Of a DNA stretch of 5,791 nt, positions 1 to 5,720 are shown piece by piece. The stretch's first letter is position 1; each line of letters starts with the position of its first letter. The notes below the pieces were generated by a model. The model saw only the letters and a program-made list of their open reading frames with translations. It was not told the origin of the DNA and made no database searches. The stretch covers positions 1 through 5,791 of the forward strand of contig CALHGI010000582.1 of NCBI GenBank assembly GCA_938029995.1, read 5' to 3'. Source of the stretch: an uncultured cyanobacterium. GTDB taxonomy: Bacteria > Cyanobacteriota > Cyanobacteriia > Phormidesmidales > Phormidesmidaceae. A program made the translations under genes and the position numbers.

Positions 1-1317
1 GGGGGTTCGGGGCCGCATGGGCCCACGGACATCAGCGTCTTCCGCCGTCCCCGGACGCCAACCGGTAGGGGAGGAAACCGCAATGGGAGCATTCGATGGA
101 ACCGGCTGCTGCCCATGGCGACGACGACGGCTGCCAGGGCGATGGCGTCGGGGTCGCAGGGGCTGCCGCGTCATGGCCACAATATCGGCTTCATGGGCCT
201 CCCGCGCCACGCGAATCAAAAGGCCAGCAATGACTAGACTAGACATCATCGAGCTACCGCCGTAGCTCATCATGGGGAAGGGCAGCCCCGTGGTGGGCAA
301 AGACCCGGTGGCAACCCCAATGTTAATTAGCGACTGGCCCACCAGCAGCACCATGCAACCAATGGCAATTAACCGGTTAACCGATGACTTGGCCTTCAGC
401 GCCACCAGTAGGGCAACGGTGCTAAACACCGCCAAAAACAGCAGCAGCATAATCGCCCCCACAAACCCAAACTCCTCGGCATAGACCGAAAAGATAAAGT
501 CGGTGTATTGGATCGGTAAATAGCCCAGCTTTTGCTGTCCCATGCCAAACCCAGTGCCCCATAGGCCCCCTGAGCCAATGGCATATAGGCTCTGAACCAG
601 CTGGTAGCCGTTATCACTCGCCTGGGACCAAGGATCTAAAAATGAAATTATTCGCTCTCGCTGGTAGGTCTTAATGCTGACGCTCACCACCGCCGCCAAA
701 AACCCGACCCCAGCCGTCATCATCAGATGGCGATAGGGCCGACCAGAAGCCACGGCAACCAGCCACAGGGTGATGCCACAGACAGCGGTGGTACTCAAAT
801 TGGGCTGCACTAAAATCGCCACCAAACAGAGGGTAAACACCACCAACCATAGACAGCGGGTGCCCAGTCGAAAGCGATGCCAATGGCCAAAGAGCCTGGC
901 ACTTTGCAAAATCAAAAAAGGCTTGAGCAGCTCAGAGGGTTGAATTAAAAAAGGTCCCAGGGGCAGCCAACGGGTCGCACCATTGACCGTCACTCCAAGG
1001 CCTGGAATGTGGGTCGCTGCGATCAGTCCCAAACACACAAACAGACCCGGTCCCGAAAACTGCATGATCAGCCTGAGGGGATGACGCGCCACCCACCGGG
1101 ACATCAGGAGACCCACAAGAATCCATATGATTTGAATTTTGAAATAGCGGGCACCGTCACCAACTTCGGCATCAGCCACGGGAAAAGAGGCTGAAAATAG
1201 GACCACGAGGCCGATGGCCAGCCAAAGCATGGTCAGCCATCTCAGCAGCCTGGCCTCCAGTGCCCAATCTTGCACCGAGAAAAAGTTGACGACACCTGCA
1301 AAACGATTCAGATTCAA
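1..1317 (-). CDS. ftsW: Cell-division peptidoglycan glycosyltransferase FtsW (SEDS family), 3' end missing
   Basis: FtsW polymerises lipid II into glycan strands at the division septum, working with a class B penicillin-binding protein in the cytoplasmic membrane. The minus frame is open from the TAG at 1342-1344 to the left edge, about 439 codons from the chosen start. SEDS signatures seen: QPSELLK (residues 126-132, with Glu129 and Lys132), the AIGSGG...GQQKLGYLP block (about 246-268), TDFIFSVYAEEFGF (about 272-285), and GVATGSLPTTGLPFPMMSYGGSS (about 334-356). The TTGLPFP form favours FtsW over RodA. About ten membrane segments are expected. No ATG precedes the first membrane helix: the first in-frame ATG (1228-1230) lies inside it. 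I chose TTG at 1315-1317 because it gives an MNLNRF start ahead of DWALEARLLRWLT, resembling cyanobacterial FtsW as I remember it. GTG at 1273-1275 is the alternative, and neither has a clear ribosome binding site. After the last helix the frame continues as an Arg/Pro-rich tail with no stop before the edge. Confidence 0.94.
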   Translation of the reverse strand, partial: MNLNRFAGVVNFFSVQDWALEARLLRWLTMLWLAIGLVVLFSASFPVADAEVGDGARYFKIQIIWILVGLLMSRWVARHPLRLIMQFSGPGLFVCLGLIAATHIPGLGVTVNGATRWLPLGPFLIQPSELLKPFLILQSARLFGHWHRFRLGTRCLWLVVFTLCLVAILVQPNLSTTAVCGITLWLVAVASGRPYRHLMMTAGVGFLAAVVSVSIKTYQRERIISFLDPWSQASDNGYQLVQSLYAIGSGGLWGTGFGMGQQKLGYLPIQYTDFIFSVYAEEFGFVGAIMLLLFLAVFSTVALLVALKAKSSVNRLIAIGCMVLLVGQSLINIGVATGSLPTTGLPFPMMSYGGSSMMSSLVIAGLLIRVAREAHEADIVAMTRQPLRPRRHRPGSRRRRHGQQPVPSNAPIAVSSPTGWRPGTAEDADVRGPMRPRTP

Positions 1318-1345
1318 TGGACGATCTTGAGGTAGGAGTGTCTAA

Positions 1346-1374
1346 GACATAAAGAAAACCATCGACCTTGTCAA
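1346..1374 (-). promoter_or_regulatory. Candidate sigma-70 promoter for ftsW, inside the ndhD terminator
   Basis: On the minus strand a perfect -35 hexamer TTGACA (1369-1374) is followed after exactly 17 bp by TATGTC (1346-1351), which matches the -10 consensus at 3 of 6 positions. Transcription would start near 1339, about 20 nt before the TTG start of ftsW. The spacer consists largely of the downstream arm and T tract of the hairpin at 1355-1403. The perfect -35 and ideal spacing are seen directly; the weak -10 lowers confidence. Confidence 0.4.
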
Positions 1375-1403
1375 GGGGAAAGCTTGGAAAGGTCGATGGT
1401 TTT
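1351..1403 (-). terminator. Strong intrinsic terminator of ndhD (second hairpin)
   Basis: A perfect 15-bp inverted repeat, AAAACCATCGACCTT (1355-1369) and its complement (1389-1403), encloses a 19-nt loop. On the minus strand the stem runs into TTTTCTTT, the usual layout of a Rho-independent terminator. It lies about 63 bp beyond the ndhD stop. The plus-strand side also ends in TTTT, but no plus-strand gene reads into it. Confidence 0.75.
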
Positions 1404-1424
1404 AACAAGGAAAGTGAAATTATT

Positions 1425-1460
1425 CTTGGTTAGGGGCGTTCCATGGAGCCCCTAACCAAG
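1425..1460 (-). terminator. First hairpin immediately after the ndhD stop
   Basis: A perfect 13-bp inverted repeat, CTTGGTTAGGGGC (1425-1437) and its complement (1448-1460), has a 10-nt loop that contains the palindrome TCCATGGA. It starts 5 nt past the ndhD TAG. The minus-strand sequence after it (AATAATTT) is only moderately T-rich, so it may act as a weak terminator or as a 3'-end stabilising stem in front of the stronger hairpin at 1355-1403. Confidence 0.6.
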
Positions 1461-1465
1461 AGCAC

Positions 1466-3052
1466 CTATCGACCAATCGCCGGGGCCTTAGTGGTGGGAA
1501 TGGTCCCAATGGGCAGCGGCGGCTGGCTATCTGCGATCGCAAACATCTCTGTGCGGATGCGATCGCTAATCTGAATCGTCTTGGCGTCATACACCTGGGT
1601 AATCAGCTTGGGATATAGACCAAAGCCAATGATGGGCACCAGTAGACAAGCCACGATAAAGACTTCTCGAGGCTCCGCATCAATCAGGGCCTCATGCTCG
1701 GTCAGCTCCTTATTCTCAGGACCAAAGAAGATTTCCCGCAACATTGACAGCAGATAGATCGGAGTCAAAATCACCCCCACCGCCATCAGCAGGATCATCA
1801 CCAGCTTGAAGTTAAAGCTGTAGGCATCGCTATTGGCAAAGCCCACAAACACCATCAGCTCGGCCACAAAGCCACTCATGCCAGGCAGGGCCAATGAGGC
1901 CATGGAGCAAGCCGTGAACATGGCAAAAATCTTCGGCATCTTGGTACCGACACCGCCCATTTCCGGCAGAATCAGGGTATGGGTACGGTCATAGGTGGCC
2001 CCCACCAAGAAGAACAAACTGGCCCCAATTAAACCGTGGGACACCATTTGCAGCACCGCACCACTCATACCCAGCTCAGTGAACGACGCAATACCAATAA
2101 TCACAAACCCCATGTGGGAGATGGATGAATAGGCGATTTTGCGCTTGAGGTTGCGTTGGGCAAAGGAGGTCAGGGCGGCATAAATAATGTTGATCACCCC
2201 GAAGATAATTAGCCCTGGGGCCACAATGGCGTGGGCATCGGGCAACATCTCCACATTCATTCGAATCAGAGCGTAACCACCCATTTTCAGCAAAATACCC
2301 GCCAGCAACATGTGGACTGGGGCCGTCGCCTCCCCGTGGGCATCGGGCAACCAGGTGTGCAACGGGAAGATGGGCAGTTTAACCGCGTAGGCCACCAAGA
2401 ACGCCGTATATAACCACAGCTGCAGCCTCACCGGAAATTCCTTCGCCATCAACGCCTGCATATCAAAGGTGATGGTGTCGCCGTAGAAGGCCATGGCCAG
2501 GGCCGCCACCAAAATAAACAGGGAACCACCCGCCGTATAGAGGATAAACTTGGTCGCCGCATACAGTCGGCGCTTTCCTCCCCAAATGGACAGCAGCAGA
2601 TACACCGGAATCAGCTCCAGCTCCCACACAAGGAAGAACAGCAGCATATCCTGCACGGCAAATACCGCAATCTGAGCGCCGTACATCGACAACAGCAGAA
2701 AGTAGAAAAGCTTTGGCTTTAAGGTTACCGGCCAAGCCGCCAAGGTCGCCAGGGTGGTGATAAATCCGGTGAGCAACACCAACGGCATGGAAAGGCCATC
2801 CACCCCCACGGACCAATTGAGGTCCAGGGCGGGTACCCAGCTGTAGCTTTCCACCAGCTGCATCCCCGAGCTAGCTGGATCGTAGTAATTAACAAACGCA
2901 ATGACGATGAGGGCAAAATCAATCAGCCCAACAATGAGGGAATACCACCGTACGGTTTTGCCATCCTGATCAGGAATAAACGGCAAAAGCAACGCCGCTA
3001 CGATCGGCAGCAAAATGATGGTGGTCAACCAAGGAAATGTTGCAAAGTCCAT
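1466..3052 (-). CDS. ndhD: NAD(P)H-quinone oxidoreductase subunit 4 (NdhD1/NdhD2 type)
   Basis: This is a proton-pumping, antiporter-like membrane subunit of the cyanobacterial NDH-1 complex in the thylakoid membrane, which serves respiration and cyclic electron flow around photosystem I. The 528-residue product is full length for the family. It carries the conserved charged membrane residues of NuoM/NdhD: Glu144 in WELELIPVY, Lys225 in [20 protein letters not shown], Lys256 in [13 protein letters not shown], and Glu398 in FVAELMVF. It also has the family block [15 protein letters not shown] (301-315). The start [21 protein letters not shown] matches the NdhD1 N-terminus as I recall it, which suggests the NDH-1L subunit and not the CO2-uptake NdhD3/NdhD4 type. 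The exact paralogue is unproven. No ndhF lies next to it, although ndhF1-ndhD1 pairs occur in some cyanobacteria. It appears to be transcribed alone, with a terminator upstream (3213-3249) and two hairpins downstream. No strong ribosome binding site is visible. Confidence 0.97.
   Translation of the reverse strand: MDFATFPWLTTIILLPIVAALLLPFIPDQDGKTVRWYSLIVGLIDFALIVIAFVNYYDPASSGMQLVESYSWVPALDLNWSVGVDGLSMPLVLLTGFITTLATLAAWPVTLKPKLFYFLLLSMYGAQIAVFAVQDMLLFFLVWELELIPVYLLLSIWGGKRRLYAATKFILYTAGGSLFILVAALAMAFYGDTITFDMQALMAKEFPVRLQLWLYTAFLVAYAVKLPIFPLHTWLPDAHGEATAPVHMLLAGILLKMGGYALIRMNVEMLPDAHAIVAPGLIIFGVINIIYAALTSFAQRNLKRKIAYSSISHMGFVIIGIASFTELGMSGAVLQMVSHGLIGASLFFLVGATYDRTHTLILPEMGGVGTKMPKIFAMFTACSMASLALPGMSGFVAELMVFVGFANSDAYSFNFKLVMILLMAVGVILTPIYLLSMLREIFFGPENKELTEHEALIDAEPREVFIVACLLVPIIGFGLYPKLITQVYDAKTIQISDRIRTEMFAIADSQPPLPIGTIPTTKAPAIGR
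1533..1566. repeat. Two HIP1 octamers in the 3' end of ndhD
   Basis: GCGATCGC occurs at 1533-1540 and again at 1559-1566, only 18 bp apart, within the codons for the variable C-terminal tail of NdhD. HIP1 is a highly iterated palindrome of many cyanobacterial genomes. Confidence 0.9.
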
Positions 3053-3212
3053 AGATATAAGGCCAGGGTTCTATAGCATTAGCTCCATCGCGCAGGGCAT
3101 GGATGCCCTCAATGAACGGCTACTGAGTAACGGCGATGGGCTATACGGGCTCGGCTGTCGCACAGCTGCTGCATTCTTAATCAGCAGCCATCAGGCCTTA
3201 TTAACCAATGTA
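3053..3212 (-). other. ndhD upstream region (leader and probable promoter)
   Basis: This non-coding stretch lies between the terminator of the protease gene and the ndhD ATG. The ndhD promoter must be here if that terminator works, but I find no convincing -35/-10 pair. Two hairpins overlap by 2 nt: GCTGT-CGC-ACAGC (3154-3166) and GCTGCTG-N10-CAGCAGC (3165-3188). They cannot fully form together, which would suit a leader with alternative folds. A plus-strand frame from 3015 to 3338 crosses the region, but it runs over the start of ndhD and the repeat and resembles no family I know. Confidence 0.45.
3094..3109. promoter_or_regulatory. Perfect dyad upstream of ndhD
   Basis: AGGGCAT (3094-3100) and ATGCCCT (3103-3109) form a perfect 7-bp inverted repeat separated by GG, starting 41 bp before the ndhD ATG. 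In DNA it could be an operator. In RNA the 2-nt gap would have to open to a 4-nt loop over a 6-bp stem. It does not match a binding site I recognise. Confidence 0.35.
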
Positions 3213-3249
3213 AGAATAAAAATATTGATCCCCAGATCATCTGCGGGAT
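3213..3249 (-). terminator. Probable intrinsic terminator of the protease gene
   Basis: On the minus strand ATCCC-(G)-CAGA pairs with TCTG-GGGAT (3228-3249), giving nine base pairs with one bulged G and a TGA triloop. It is followed by CAATATTTTTATTCTT, which contains five consecutive Ts (3218-3222). It lies about 100 bp past the stop at 3349 and would separate the methyltransferase-protease transcript from ndhD. The T tract starts a few bases after the stem, so termination may be incomplete. Confidence 0.55.
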
Positions 3250-3280
3250 TTCTTAAAGGTGTGGAATTAGAACGTTACAA

Positions 3281-3394
3281 GTGGTTAATATTGCGAGCTG
3301 TCCCGCAAAGGGACCAGGTCTGCATCGGTTGTGGTTAATCTTGTGTGGTTAATCTTGCGGACTGTCCCGCAAAGGGGCTAGGTCTTCGTCGGTT
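3281..3394. repeat. Imperfect tandem duplication of the 3' end of the protease gene
   Basis: Two 50-bp units at 3281-3330 and 3345-3394 match at 43 of 50 positions, and five of the seven differences are transitions. Between them, 3331-3344 repeats the first 13 bases of the unit (GTGGTTAATCTTG), so the period is 64 bp. The 3345-3394 copy contains the last 14 codons and stop of the M50 protease gene. The other copy lies beyond the stop and, read on the minus strand, would encode TDADLVPLRDSSQY followed by TAA (3285-3287), against TDEDLAPLRDSPQD and TAA in the gene. Because 64 is not a multiple of three, the outer copy is in another frame. Both copies keep a small GTCCC-GCAAA-GGGRC stem-loop. 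Confidence 0.9.
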
Positions 3395-4605
3395 AGGGAT
3401 TGCCGTTGGAGCTCGGGGCTGTGGGCGATCGCCTTTGCCAGCCAGCGTTCGCCCGTGGCAATGTCCCCCAGCTGGGCATAGCAGCAGGCTTTGTTGTAGG
3501 CCGCAGAGGCATCTTGGGGATTGAGCGCCAAGCGCTGATCGAGCACAGCTAGACAATCTTGATAGCGTTCTAACTTGAAGTAGGCGACGCTTTGTAGTGC
3601 TAAGGCCGCGGCCTGAGATGCCTGATCGCAGGGATACTTCAGGGCTGTTTCTAGATGGGAGATGGCCGCCGCATATTGATTTTGTTGGCATAGAACATGG
3701 GCGATGGCTATCAGGGTTGGGACATCCTGGGGATGCTGGGTTAGGTGGCATTCCAACTGGTGCAGTTTGGCGCGCAGATCCCCAGGCGATAGCTGGGGGT
3801 TGGGACCCTGGCGTTTTTGCCACTGTTTGAAAATCACCAGGCCGAGGATCAGCCCCACCAGCAGGGTCATTGCCCCCTGGCGAAAGAGTACGAAGCCAAT
3901 GGTGGCCGCATTGGCGGGCACGCCTAGCCAGGTGACGACGGTATCAATTAGGCCCCAAAATCCTTGGTTGAAACTGGGCACCATCCAAAAGGCCGCAAAC
4001 AAGCCAAGGAGGGTGTACTGGGCATACTTCTGGGCTGTTTTTTGGAGGGTGCTGGGCAACCAAGGCTCAATGATGCCGTAGCCATCTAGCCCAGGTAGGG
4101 GGATCAGGTTTAGAAAGACGCCAGCAACCTTGAGGGTCAGCAGCAAGGTTAACCCTTGGATCAGCCAGTCTTGACGGGTGACAACGGCACTGTCGATGCC
4201 CTGCGCCAAACCAAATAGGGTGGCATTGGTGGCGGCATAATCTGGCTGGATCAGGTTCAGGTAGAGTGCGATCGCAACCGCCACCAGCCCGGTCATGAAG
4301 GGGCCTGCCGCCGACATGGCACTGCGCCATAGGGGACTACGCAAACGCCCCACATTGATATAAACGGCGGCCCCTGGCAGCGGAATGCCCCCGAGCAGCA
4401 AAAAAATCAGCGGCATCCACAGACTGTAGGTGGGATGGGTATATTTCAAAGGATTGAGGGTGAGATAGCCCTTGTCCTTGACCGAAGTATCACCGCCCCA
4501 ATAGGCCACAACGGCATGGCCAAACTCATGGAGACAAACCGAAAAAACAAAGCTGCCAAAGACCCAAACGGTCCAGACTAAAACATTCAGGCTGGGGATT
4601 TCCAT
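3349..4605 (-). CDS. Site-2 protease family (M50) membrane metalloprotease with C-terminal TPR domain
   Basis: This is a probable intramembrane zinc protease, a family that cleaves membrane-anchored substrates such as anti-sigma factors. The substrate here is unknown. The 418-residue product has the zinc site HEFGH (residues 26-30, catalytic Glu27) at the end of the first membrane segment, and the third-ligand motif NLIPLPGLDG (166-175, Asp174). Hydrophobic segments lie near 7-25, 62-80, 98-117, 150-170, 195-210 and 235-260. Residues about 275-400 form three TPR-like helical pairs with typical positions such as YAAAISHLETAL and SAAYNKACCYAQLGD, presumably cytosolic and protein-binding. The tail TDEDLAPLRD is a common way for TPR domains to end. 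No PDZ domain is visible, unlike RseP-type proteases. The gene starts 43 bp after the methyltransferase gene, so they probably share a transcript. The start is the ATG just before the first membrane helix; no clear ribosome binding site precedes it. The 3' end is duplicated downstream (3281-3394). Confidence 0.9.
   Translation of the reverse strand: MEIPSLNVLVWTVWVFGSFVFSVCLHEFGHAVVAYWGGDTSVKDKGYLTLNPLKYTHPTYSLWMPLIFLLLGGIPLPGAAVYINVGRLRSPLWRSAMSAAGPFMTGLVAVAIALYLNLIQPDYAATNATLFGLAQGIDSAVVTRQDWLIQGLTLLLTLKVAGVFLNLIPLPGLDGYGIIEPWLPSTLQKTAQKYAQYTLLGLFAAFWMVPSFNQGFWGLIDTVVTWLGVPANAATIGFVLFRQGAMTLLVGLILGLVIFKQWQKRQGPNPQLSPGDLRAKLHQLECHLTQHPQDVPTLIAIAHVLCQQNQYAAAISHLETALKYPCDQASQAAALALQSVAYFKLERYQDCLAVLDQRLALNPQDASAAYNKACCYAQLGDIATGERWLAKAIAHSPELQRQSLTDEDLAPLRDSPQD
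3425..3432. repeat. HIP1 octamer in the protease gene, TPR part
   Basis: A perfect GCGATCGC lies in the codons for the KAIAHS segment of the last TPR-like helix pair. Confidence 0.9.
4268..4275. repeat. HIP1 octamer in the protease gene, membrane part
   Basis: A perfect GCGATCGC lies in the codons for the VAIAL segment of the third hydrophobic stretch. Confidence 0.9.
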
Positions 4606-4648
4606 ACCAGTTGGATATTTCCTACGATCGGCCCAAACTCAATAGTGG

Positions 4649-5599
4649 CTAGGCGGGCTTTTGGGCGATGACAACGCGATGGCGAGCGGTGTTAATGATC
4701 TGGGTAGGCTGGTCGAACCCGGCATCTATCAGGGCCTGGTGCAGGTCCAGGGAAAAATATTGATCGAGGTAGGGCTCAGTGCTCTTGAGCAGGGTCAGCA
4801 CATAGGCCGGGAGTTTTTTATAGACCTCCGACTGGGGGTTCATTTCCATGATGGCCATATGGCCACCGGGCCGCAGCATACGATGGGCTTCGCGCATCAC
4901 CTCCAAGGTAGCCGAGGTGGGCAGTTCATGGAGCAATAAGGACGCCGAAACCAAGTCCACCGACGCATCGGCCAGCCCCGTCCGCTCCGCCGGGGCATGG
5001 AGCCAAGTGGGGGTAGCGTCCCCAGGCCCAGTCTCCCTGGCCCCAGACTGATAGCGAGCCACCGTCAAAAAATAATCCGACAGTTCCACCCCGGTGATGG
5101 CCGCATGGGGATAGGTTGACTGCAGGGCAAAGGTACTCAATCCGGTACTACAGCCGAGGTCCACAATGGTTTCTGGGGCTGAGGGCAGCTGCTGGAGCAA
5201 CACATCCATGTAGCTTTGACGCAGGCGCACATCCCCCCGGGCATCGCCTTCGGGCCAGAGGCGGGCATGGACGGCTTTGGCGGCAACGGTGGCCTCTAGG
5301 GCCGGTTCCCACCCCAGGTTGCCTTCGTCGTAGGCGTGGAAACTGGTGAGGTAATAGTCGGGGTAGGTGAGGGTGCGATCGCAAATCCCCGCCCGTTCCG
5401 TCTCCCAAATAGCATTAAAGGCATCGTCGCTGCCCCGCGACCTCAGCTGCGCCACCTCATCGAGCCAATATACCCCAATGGACTCAGCCCGTTTAATCAT
5501 CATGTTCCGGGCCCGGTCACGGGCAAAGTTAGCCAAGGGTTTGATGGCCAGGGCACCATTAATCAAACGGGTAATCGAGCGGCTGGCAATGGCATTCAT
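4649..5599 (-). CDS. Class I SAM-dependent methyltransferase
   Basis: The 316-residue protein transfers a methyl group from S-adenosylmethionine to an acceptor that I cannot identify. The Rossmann-fold core starts near residue 144: motif I is IVDLGCSTGLSTFAL (145-159), an acidic residue at the end of strand 2 is Glu172 (ITGVELSDYF), the loop after it is HAPAERTGLADASVDLVSAS (201-220), and HRMLRPGGHMAIMEMNP (239-255) is the late motif of the UbiE/COQ5-like group. Ahead of the core is a 140-residue region with PDYYLTSFHAYDEGNLGWEPALEA (80-103), which I associate with a cyanobacterial and plastid methyltransferase family of unassigned substrate. There is no signal peptide or membrane helix. Annotation as ubiE is tempting, but the long N-terminal region argues against the menaquinone/phylloquinone enzyme. 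The ATG at 5597-5599 is the first in the frame after a T-rich upstream region. It probably leads a two-gene transcript with the M50 protease gene. Confidence 0.88.
   Translation of the reverse strand: MNAIASRSITRLINGALAIKPLANFARDRARNMMIKRAESIGVYWLDEVAQLRSRGSDDAFNAIWETERAGICDRTLTYPDYYLTSFHAYDEGNLGWEPALEATVAAKAVHARLWPEGDARGDVRLRQSYMDVLLQQLPSAPETIVDLGCSTGLSTFALQSTYPHAAITGVELSDYFLTVARYQSGARETGPGDATPTWLHAPAERTGLADASVDLVSASLLLHELPTSATLEVMREAHRMLRPGGHMAIMEMNPQSEVYKKLPAYVLTLLKSTEPYLDQYFSLDLHQALIDAGFDQPTQIINTARHRVVIAQKPA
5375..5382. repeat. HIP1 octamer in the methyltransferase gene
   Basis: A perfect GCGATCGC lies in the codons for the GICDRT segment, ahead of the conserved PDYYLTSFHAY block. Confidence 0.9.
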
Positions 5600-5620
5600 G
5601 CAAGGGCGTTTTATAACAGG

Positions 5621-5650
5621 ATTGTAATTAGCTTAATTATCGCAAACCAA
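5621..5650 (-). promoter_or_regulatory. Candidate promoter of the methyltransferase-protease unit
   Basis: On the minus strand TTGGTT (5645-5650) and TACAAT (5621-5626, five of six -10 consensus bases) are separated by 18 bp. Transcription would begin near 5614, leaving a leader of about 15 nt. The -35 match is poor (only TTG). A nearby TATAAA (5610-5615) is too close to the ATG to be the main -10 unless the message is nearly leaderless. Confidence 0.35.
5625..5639. promoter_or_regulatory. TAATTA-N3-TAATTA dyad in the divergent intergenic region
   Basis: Two palindromic TAATTA hexamers are separated by GCT, with centres 9 bp apart. They overlap the spacer of the candidate methyltransferase promoter and lie 82 bp before the ATG of the divergent gene. 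A regulator site is possible, but short AT-rich palindromes also occur by chance in promoters. Confidence 0.25.
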
Positions 5651-5720
5651 AACAGCGCATTCTTTGAGAAAACGTTAATCTAGATAGCCAAAATCACCCC
5701 ACCCTCACCCCAAACTATCT

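Noticed and set aside
1172..1408. Minus-strand 78-codon frame starting with ATG over the terminator and the ftsW start
   Set aside because: It reads through the terminator stem and then shadows ftsW in another frame. The ftsW frame carries the conserved family residues over the same bases.
3015..3338. Plus-strand 107-codon frame between ndhD and the protease gene
   Set aside because: It starts inside ndhD on the opposite strand, passes through the terminator and the duplicated 3' block, has no ribosome binding site, and its translation resembles no family I know.
3281..3394. The repeats as a CRISPR array or transposon end
   Set aside because: There are only two full units, no spacer of regular size, and the unit is the coding end of the neighbouring gene. 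No transposase or terminal inverted repeat is present.
3335..3823. Minus-strand 162-codon frame inside the protease gene
   Set aside because: It is an alternate frame of the TPR region, rich in Ser, Pro and Arg, with no recognisable motif.
4606..4648. Possible promoter or terminator in the gap between methyltransferase and protease genes
   Set aside because: The 43 bp show no hairpin with a T tract and no convincing -35/-10 pair.
5610..5615. TATAAA as the main -10 of the methyltransferase gene
   Set aside because: It would place the transcription start only a few bases from the ATG, and no -35 lies at a suitable distance.
5664..5692. TTGAGA at 5664-5669 as a -35 for the plus-strand gene
   Set aside because: No -10-like hexamer lies 16-18 bp downstream. 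The closest AT-rich element, TAGATA at 5681, is only 11 bp away.
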